Of a stretch of DNA of 64,000 nt, positions 57,074-64,000 are shown piece by piece. Below the pieces are notes generated by a model, which ran no database searches, was not told the origin of the DNA, and worked only from the letters and a program-made list of their open reading frames with translations. Position 1 is the stretch's first letter. Each line of letters begins with the position of its first letter. A program made the position numbers and the translations under genes. The DNA is from Novipirellula herctigrandis (GTDB taxonomy: Bacteria > Planctomycetota > Planctomycetia > Pirellulales > Pirellulaceae), in contig SJPJ01000001.1 in the NCBI GenBank assembly GCA_007859835.1, positions 6,609,632-6,673,631 on the forward strand, given 5' to 3'.

Positions 57074-58201
57074 CTAGGGGCGTTTGTAAAACGGTAAAGG
57101 GGTCGGTACGGCGCGAACGGCTTTGCCACGAATGTCTATTTGAAACTCGGAATCCGATGCATGTTCCGTATCGACGTAAGCCATTGCGATTGGATGAGCC
57201 AACGTGGGTGAGGGCCCGCCACTTGTCACGACACCGATGGTTTTTCCCGCTGCGTCGAGCACGGGGCATCCTTCGCGAGCGGGGCGTTTGCCTTCGGGGA
57301 TCATGCCGACGCGGACACGCGACGGTCCATCGGCCTTAATCTTACCTAACGCATCGCTGCCGATAAACGTACGGTCCTTAAAATTGCACGCAAACGATAG
57401 GCCAGCCGAAATCGGATCGGTCGCTTCATCCAATTCGTGACCATAGAGCGGCATGGCAGCTTCCATCCGCAGGGTATCGCGGGCCCCCAGTCCTGCGGCC
57501 GTAAACCCTTCGTCGCGTCCGGCGAGCAAAATGTTTTCCCATACGCGGTTCGCATCTTCGGCGCGAACGATCAGTTCGAAACCATCTTCGCCCGTATAGC
57601 CGGTGCGGCTGACGATGACTGGTTTCTTGAATTGTTCGGTAATGCGAGCGTGGTAGTACTTCAAACGACTTGGGTCAAACGAAAATAGTTTTTTACATAC
57701 TTCGATCGCCTTGGGGCCTTGTACCGCGATCATCGCGGTTAGTTGGGTCCGATCGCTCATGGTCACGCCTGGGAAATCGGCGACTAGCGGCGTGATCCAT
57801 TGGACAATCTTGTCGTGGTTCGACGCATTGACGACCATCAAGTGGTAGCGTTGGCCCGATGGGGTTTCCAAATGCGAAACCAATACATCGTCAAGGACGC
57901 CGCCCGCCTCGTTGCAAATCAATCCATAGCGAACCCGGCCCACTTCCATGCCAGTCACACGCCGCGTCAAAAGCCGATCGAGAAGTTGTTCGCTTCCTTC
58001 GCCATCGAAGCGGATTCGTCCCATATGCGAAACATCAAACAATGCCGCCGAGCTGCGGCAGGCTTGATGCTCGGAAACGATCGAGCTGTATTGAATGGGC
58101 ATCTCGTAGCCGGCGAACGGGACCATTTTGGCACCCGCGGCTCGGTGCCAAGCATCGAGTGGAGTTTTAGAAAGGGTCGTCGCGGTACCAGTCGAAGTCA
58201 T
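57074..58201 (-). CDS. gcvT: Glycine cleavage system T protein (aminomethyltransferase)
   Basis: 375 residues from ATG 58201. Typical segments: FAGYEMPIQYSSI, FDVSHMGR, a tetrahydrofolate-binding region, YTGEDGFEL, ARDTLRMEAAMPLYGHEL. It transfers the methylene unit to tetrahydrofolate. The frame extends upstream to 58309, but the conserved protein starts at the ATG used. First gene of gcvT-gcvH; the P-protein gene is not in the window. Confidence 0.95.
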   Translation of the reverse strand: MTSTGTATTLSKTPLDAWHRAAGAKMVPFAGYEMPIQYSSIVSEHQACRSSAALFDVSHMGRIRFDGEGSEQLLDRLLTRRVTGMEVGRVRYGLICNEAGGVLDDVLVSHLETPSGQRYHLMVVNASNHDKIVQWITPLVADFPGVTMSDRTQLTAMIAVQGPKAIEVCKKLFSFDPSRLKYYHARITEQFKKPVIVSRTGYTGEDGFELIVRAEDANRVWENILLAGRDEGFTAAGLGARDTLRMEAAMPLYGHELDEATDPISAGLSFACNFKDRTFIGSDALGKIKADGPSRVRVGMIPEGKRPAREGCPVLDAAGKTIGVVTSGGPSPTLAHPIAMAYVDTEHASDSEFQIDIRGKAVRAVPTPLPFYKRP

Positions 58202-58332
58202 GGTTGGTTCGTCGTGGAGATGGAGTTTAGGTCGGAGGGAAGCCACACGATCGAGAAATCTCTGCACGAAAAGTCTAGCTGTCAGACCCTTCGCGACAAA
58301 CCCCGGCAAACTTTCGTCGAGTGCTGTTCAGT

Positions 58333-60588
<2,256 letters not shown>

Positions 60589-60687
60589 TGGGGAGAAGAT
60601 ATCCGATTTATGCGGGGAGTGTCGTTCTTTGCCAGCGAGATTGGCTTATTTGCCTGCGAGATTGGCCACGTCACGACGAAAAGGCAC

Positions 60688-61017
60688 CTAGGAGGCGGGG
60701 TATTTCACTGCGTTGCGGATCATTTTCGCTTTCAAGGCTTCCGTAAGGTCAATTTCCATCGCATTGGCGATTGCCAGAATGTAAGCCAGACAATCGGACA
60801 ATTCTTCGCCGACGTCATGTTTTCGTTTCGGATCCGCGGCGACCAATGCCGCTTCATCCAGGCTGAGCCACTGGAAATGTTCCATCAACTCCCCTGCTTC
60901 GATCGCCAGCGACATCGATAAATTCTTTGGGTTGTGGAACGAGTGCCAATTTCGCTCCGCCACAAAACGCTCGACAACGTCCCTTAACTGAGCCACGGTC
61001 GTTTCTTGGTCCGTCAT
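60688..61017 (-). CDS. MazG-like nucleotide pyrophosphohydrolase
   Basis: 109 residues from ATG 61017, with an AGAGAA upstream; ATG 61038 is an alternative. The four-helix MazG fold is indicated by AIEAGELMEHFQW and EELSDCLAYILAIA, whose Glu/Asp residues bind Mg2+. Short members clean up non-canonical nucleoside triphosphates such as dCTP analogues. Divergent from the plus-strand gene at 61056 with 38 bases between starts. Confidence 0.88.
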   Translation of the reverse strand: MTDQETTVAQLRDVVERFVAERNWHSFHNPKNLSMSLAIEAGELMEHFQWLSLDEAALVAADPKRKHDVGEELSDCLAYILAIANAMEIDLTEALKAKMIRNAVKYPAS

Positions 61018-61055
61018 GTTTTTATTCTCTATGGTCATGCTTATACAATGGTCGC

Positions 61056-61766
61056 ATGGCAATCGATGATCAAACGCCTGCGAATTCAAACACTAAGACG
61101 CACGCCGCACAGCGGAATTCGTCATGGTGGAGGTTGAGTCTGCGCGAATTCATCGGCCTATCGACGATCATGATGTTGTTGATTGGGTTCGCGGTCACGA
61201 TAGCGCGGCTAAGGGCGACCGAATTGGAATTGGCGCGGTTGCGAGCCGAAAATGGCTACCTAGCCCCCAGCGAAGAGGGGCAAATCGCTGCTTCGCGTGC
61301 ACCCTCGGACCAACCACTCACCTACCGGGCTCGAATTCGCGTACCCAATCGGAGCCGATACCGAGTTTGTTATAGCACACTGTGGCCAAGGCACTCAGGG
61401 CATCCCGAATGGTTCGCAGCGCTGGATTTGCCTCCAGGCGAGTGCGTTTTGACTGTAAAAGTCCAAGCCGATCCACGCGATTCCATATGGAAAATTTCGG
61501 CCGTTGCTCGCAGCTCTTTGGGAACGAAGCGAGTTGCCACGACGTTGCCCGAGGACCAAGTGCCGATCTTTCGGTCATCAAACGACGCGATTCGTGCCGG
61601 AATTGGTAATGAAACCGTCATTGCGGAAAAAAATGGATCCATTCGGCTCTTTGATGAGCGTTGGCTGGTCGGCGGCGGAGGCGTTTTTTTGTACGGTGAT
61701 AGGCCGCCCGAAGCGGACACCATCGGAATCTTTGCTGAGCTGCAGCCCGACGCAGGACCGATTTAG
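61056..61766 (+). CDS. Single-pass membrane protein of unknown function
   Basis: 236 residues from ATG 61056. A hydrophilic start is followed by one membrane helix (FIGLSTIMMLLIGFAVTIA), a short coiled-coil-like stretch (RATELELARLRAEN) and a beta-rich exported domain ending in aromatic/Gly segments. The layout is common in planctomycete envelope proteins of unknown role. No domain named. Confidence 0.65.
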   Translation: MAIDDQTPANSNTKTHAAQRNSSWWRLSLREFIGLSTIMMLLIGFAVTIARLRATELELARLRAENGYLAPSEEGQIAASRAPSDQPLTYRARIRVPNRSRYRVCYSTLWPRHSGHPEWFAALDLPPGECVLTVKVQADPRDSIWKISAVARSSLGTKRVATTLPEDQVPIFRSSNDAIRAGIGNETVIAEKNGSIRLFDERWLVGGGGVFLYGDRPPEADTIGIFAELQPDAGPI

Positions 61767-61785
61767 AAGTTTGAAATGGAGTGAG

Positions 61786-61806
61786 TAAAGCGTGAAATGC
61801 TTTTTC
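61786..61806 (+). terminator. Possible weak terminator
   Basis: aaagc and gct(tt) pair around a 7-base loop and are followed by a T-run at 61801-61805, just before the CrtI-like gene. The stem is only five pairs. Confidence 0.3.
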
Positions 61807-61866
61807 CGTTCCAATGCCAAACTTATTTCTTTCCACCTTCACCCTTCATCCTTCAAGCTTCCTCTC

Positions 61867-63297
61867 ATGCCACGTGATTTCCTTAAAGGTGCCGCTGACG
61901 AATACGATGTCATTGTGATCGGCAGCGGACTTGCCGGGATGACTTCCGCGAATATTCTCGGCCGGGCCGGCCACCGTGTGCTGCTCCTTGAACAGCACTA
62001 CAAACTCGGGGGGCTGGCGACTTGGTTCTTGCGACCCGGTGGGCACATCTTTGATGTCTCATTGCACGGGTTCCCACACGGGATGATCAAGTCGTGTCGC
62101 CGCTATTGGAACCGCGACATCGCCGACCGGATCGTTCAACTCAACAACATCCGTTTCGACAATCCGCAGTTCTCGTTATCGACCACGTTCAATCGTGAAG
62201 ATTTCACGAAGCTGCTGACGACGAAATTCGGAATAGAGCATCAAAACGTCGTCGATTTTTTCGACACCGCTCGTGGAATGAATTTCTACGATGACCAAGC
62301 CACGACAACCAAACAATTGTTCGAGCGGTTCTTTCCTGGACGCGATGATGTGGTCCGGTTGTTGATGGAACCGATTACCTATGCCAACGGCTCGACGCTG
62401 GAAGACCCCGCGATCACTTACGGGATCGTCTTTAGCAACTTTATGAGCAAGGGTGTGTTCATCTACGAAGGAGGCACGGAGGATTTGGTGGCTCGGATGA
62501 AAAAGGAACTCGAATCGAATAATGTTGACATACGCATTCGATGTGGCGTCGATCGGATCAACGTCAAAGACGGCCATGTTGAATCGGTGGAAACCAACGG
62601 ACGAACGATCCGCTGTAAGGCTGTCGTCAGCAATGCAAATTTGAAGACAACAATTTTGAAGATGCTCGGCACCGAAGTTCTCGATAAGGATTTCATTGAA
62701 CGAGCGAATGCGGTGCGGTTGAACAACAGTAGCACGCAGGTTTACATGGCACTGAAAGAGGGAGAGCACATCGATGAGTCGAGTGGCGATCTGTTTTTCA
62801 CTAGTACTTCGAAAGAATTCCGAACGGATCTGCTGTTAAGTCGCGACATCACCAGTCGTACATTTAGTTTTTACTATCCACGGACGCGACCAGAGAAAAA
62901 AGATCGCTATGCGGTGGTCAGTAGCACGAATGCGAATTGGTCCGATTGGGCTGATTTAAATGACGCGGATTACGAAGCGAGCAAGAAGGATTTGGTCGAA
63001 ACGACGATCGATGCGTTAGAAAAGTATTTGCCCGGCATTCGGCAGAAAATCGATTGGGCCGAGGCTGCGACGCCCCGCACTTTTCAACACTATACGCGTC
63101 ACGAAATGGGCGCCAGTTTTGGGACGAAGTTCGAAGGTCTTGGTGTAAGCCGCGAACTACCGCAACAAGTCGGCGGCATGTATCACGCCGGCAGTGTTGG
63201 GATCATCATGAGTGGATGGCTCGGAGCGATCAACTATGGCGTAATCGTCAGTAACGAAGTGGATCAAGCGTTGGTTAGCAAAGCGTTCCCGGTGTAG
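61867..63297 (+). CDS. CrtI-like phytoene desaturase family oxidoreductase
   Basis: 476 residues. N-terminal FAD motif [18 protein letters not shown] followed by [13 protein letters not shown]-terminal segment [23 protein letters not shown] closes the flavin site. The family includes carotenoid desaturases and squalene/sterol-pathway flavoproteins; the exact substrate is unknown. ATG 61867 is followed closely by the FAD motif; an upstream TTG/ATG-rich stretch is not conserved. No other carotenoid genes are near. Confidence 0.82.
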   Translation: MPRDFLKGAADEYDVIVIGSGLAGMTSANILGRAGHRVLLLEQHYKLGGLATWFLRPGGHIFDVSLHGFPHGMIKSCRRYWNRDIADRIVQLNNIRFDNPQFSLSTTFNREDFTKLLTTKFGIEHQNVVDFFDTARGMNFYDDQATTTKQLFERFFPGRDDVVRLLMEPITYANGSTLEDPAITYGIVFSNFMSKGVFIYEGGTEDLVARMKKELESNNVDIRIRCGVDRINVKDGHVESVETNGRTIRCKAVVSNANLKTTILKMLGTEVLDKDFIERANAVRLNNSSTQVYMALKEGEHIDESSGDLFFTSTSKEFRTDLLLSRDITSRTFSFYYPRTRPEKKDRYAVVSSTNANWSDWADLNDADYEASKKDLVETTIDALEKYLPGIRQKIDWAEAATPRTFQHYTRHEMGASFGTKFEGLGVSRELPQQVGGMYHAGSVGIIMSGWLGAINYGVIVSNEVDQALVSKAFPV

Positions 63298-63343
63298 TCC
63301 GGTGTAGGCCCGAGTAGGCCCGAGTAGGAATGCCAATGCACGC

Positions 63344-64000
63344 CTACGCTTGGCGTGTATCAACGATGATGTCTTTCAATGCATCTCGCAACGGGTCATC
63401 GTCTGCGTTGCAGAAACCCCAGTGTTGTCGCCGTCGCCATCCTTCAGCGACCGGGAATTTACCGCTGCGGTTTCCCATTTCCGTGCTCAGGTCACGCAAT
63501 GTTTGCAGATAACTGTCGAGCCCTTGGCTTTCATCGAGCCACTGCTTTTGACTAGCGTGACACGCTAACGCCTTCACCTTTTGTTCAATCACATCGGTCT
63601 CGTCGACATACAGATGCGGTGTAACGAATTCACCCAACGGTGTGTGCAATCCGACCGGTTGTGCATGGTAAACCGTTACCGGTTCCATGTAGACGTCCAT
63701 TTCCGGATCGCTTTCCATGTTCGGCATGCCGTGACAAAATGCGGCACTAACAGCCAATCGGCATGCTGTTTCGTGGTCTTCCATGTAGTCGGTTGGCGAA
63801 TGGGTTAGCACGATCGTCGGTTTTGCCATGCGGACAATCGCGGCCACTTTCTTCAAATTCTCGGTCGTGTAAGACGCTTCCATGTCGGAGTAAATTGGTC
63901 CGTAAAAGGTGGCGCCCAGTACTTCGCATGCGTCCTTCGCTTCTTGCAGCCGAACGGCGGCACAAGTCGGCCGGTCCAATGTGGTCGACCCGCGTGAGCC
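63344..64000 (-). CDS. PIG-L/LmbE family deacetylase, partial
   Basis: The frame runs off the right window edge; ~218 C-terminal codons are visible. It contains VLTHSPTDYMEDHE, the second zinc-binding motif of GlcNAc-PI/LmbE-type N-deacetylases, and GVARSRG-like start sequence just inside the edge (GSRGSTTLDRP). Members remove N-acetyl groups from sugars or mycothiol/bacillithiol precursors. The zinc-site start (AHPDD) lies outside the window. Confidence 0.82.
   Translation of the reverse strand, partial: GSRGSTTLDRPTCAAVRLQEAKDACEVLGATFYGPIYSDMEASYTTENLKKVAAIVRMAKPTIVLTHSPTDYMEDHETACRLAVSAAFCHGMPNMESDPEMDVYMEPVTVYHAQPVGLHTPLGEFVTPHLYVDETDVIEQKVKALACHASQKQWLDESQGLDSYLQTLRDLSTEMGNRSGKFPVAEGWRRRQHWGFCNADDDPLRDALKDIIVDTRQA

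Overview
The window reads as chromosomal DNA of a planctomycete, most likely a Pirellulaceae/Rhodopirellula-type organism. The evidence is a DUF1559 prepilin-like protein, several secreted proteins of planctomycete character (EF-hand-like loops fused to a TlpA domain, an FlgI-like lipoprotein with HEAT repeats, C-terminal membrane anchors), a B. subtilis-type sdhCAB operon, and a 23S-5S rRNA cluster with no 16S gene beside it. No phage, CRISPR array or intact insertion sequence was seen.

Region 1 (1-25.7 kb) is mainly housekeeping: hemQ (cut by the window edge), a 7Fe ferredoxin, an RlmI-type rRNA methyltransferase, an FHA protein, xerD, galE, serS with an M20 dipeptidase, clpS, a pseudopilin-like/GspE-like pair, sdhCAB, a M24 peptidase, a large secreted protein, small proteins (Cse60-like, HNH-like), a Tat-exported sugar-isomerase-like protein and a ketopantoate-reductase-like gene. 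Region 2 (25.9-30.2 kb, minus strand) is promoter, tRNA-Ile, tRNA-Ala, 23S, 5S, terminator. Three separate complementary sequence pairs flank the 23S gene and can form a processing stalk.

Region 3 (30.9-46.7 kb) carries envelope and redox genes: the EF-hand/TlpA protein, the FlgI-like lipoprotein, a rhomboid protease with a long tail, a proline-rich secreted protein, an NhaC antiporter with gatC and rpmB, a kinase with a degenerate N-lobe, a NosR-like protein with two FMN-binding domains, and a convergent three-gene ABC importer of the NMT1/THI5 class.

Region 4 (47-55.3 kb, minus strand) is the most unusual. It starts with a MauE-like/DUF1573-like fusion whose probable ATG is separated from the rest of the frame by five copies of a 10-bp repeat, so copy number decides whether the protein is made. 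Next come a secreted 8-cysteine peptide, a perfect 13-bp hairpin, a membrane-anchored LolA-like protein, a GT39-like glycosyltransferase, a DUF1559 prepilin-like protein and an FAD oxidoreductase broken by a +1 frameshift. A 572-bp piece spanning the DUF1559/FAD junction is repeated almost exactly about 5.9 kb away, beside a glycosidase C-terminal relic, marking a recombination scar.

Region 5 (55.4-64 kb) returns to housekeeping: PhzF-like isomerase, gcvT-gcvH, RNase R, a MazG-like protein, a CrtI-like desaturase and a PIG-L deacetylase cut by the window end. Functions come from motif recognition by eye; no database search was possible.
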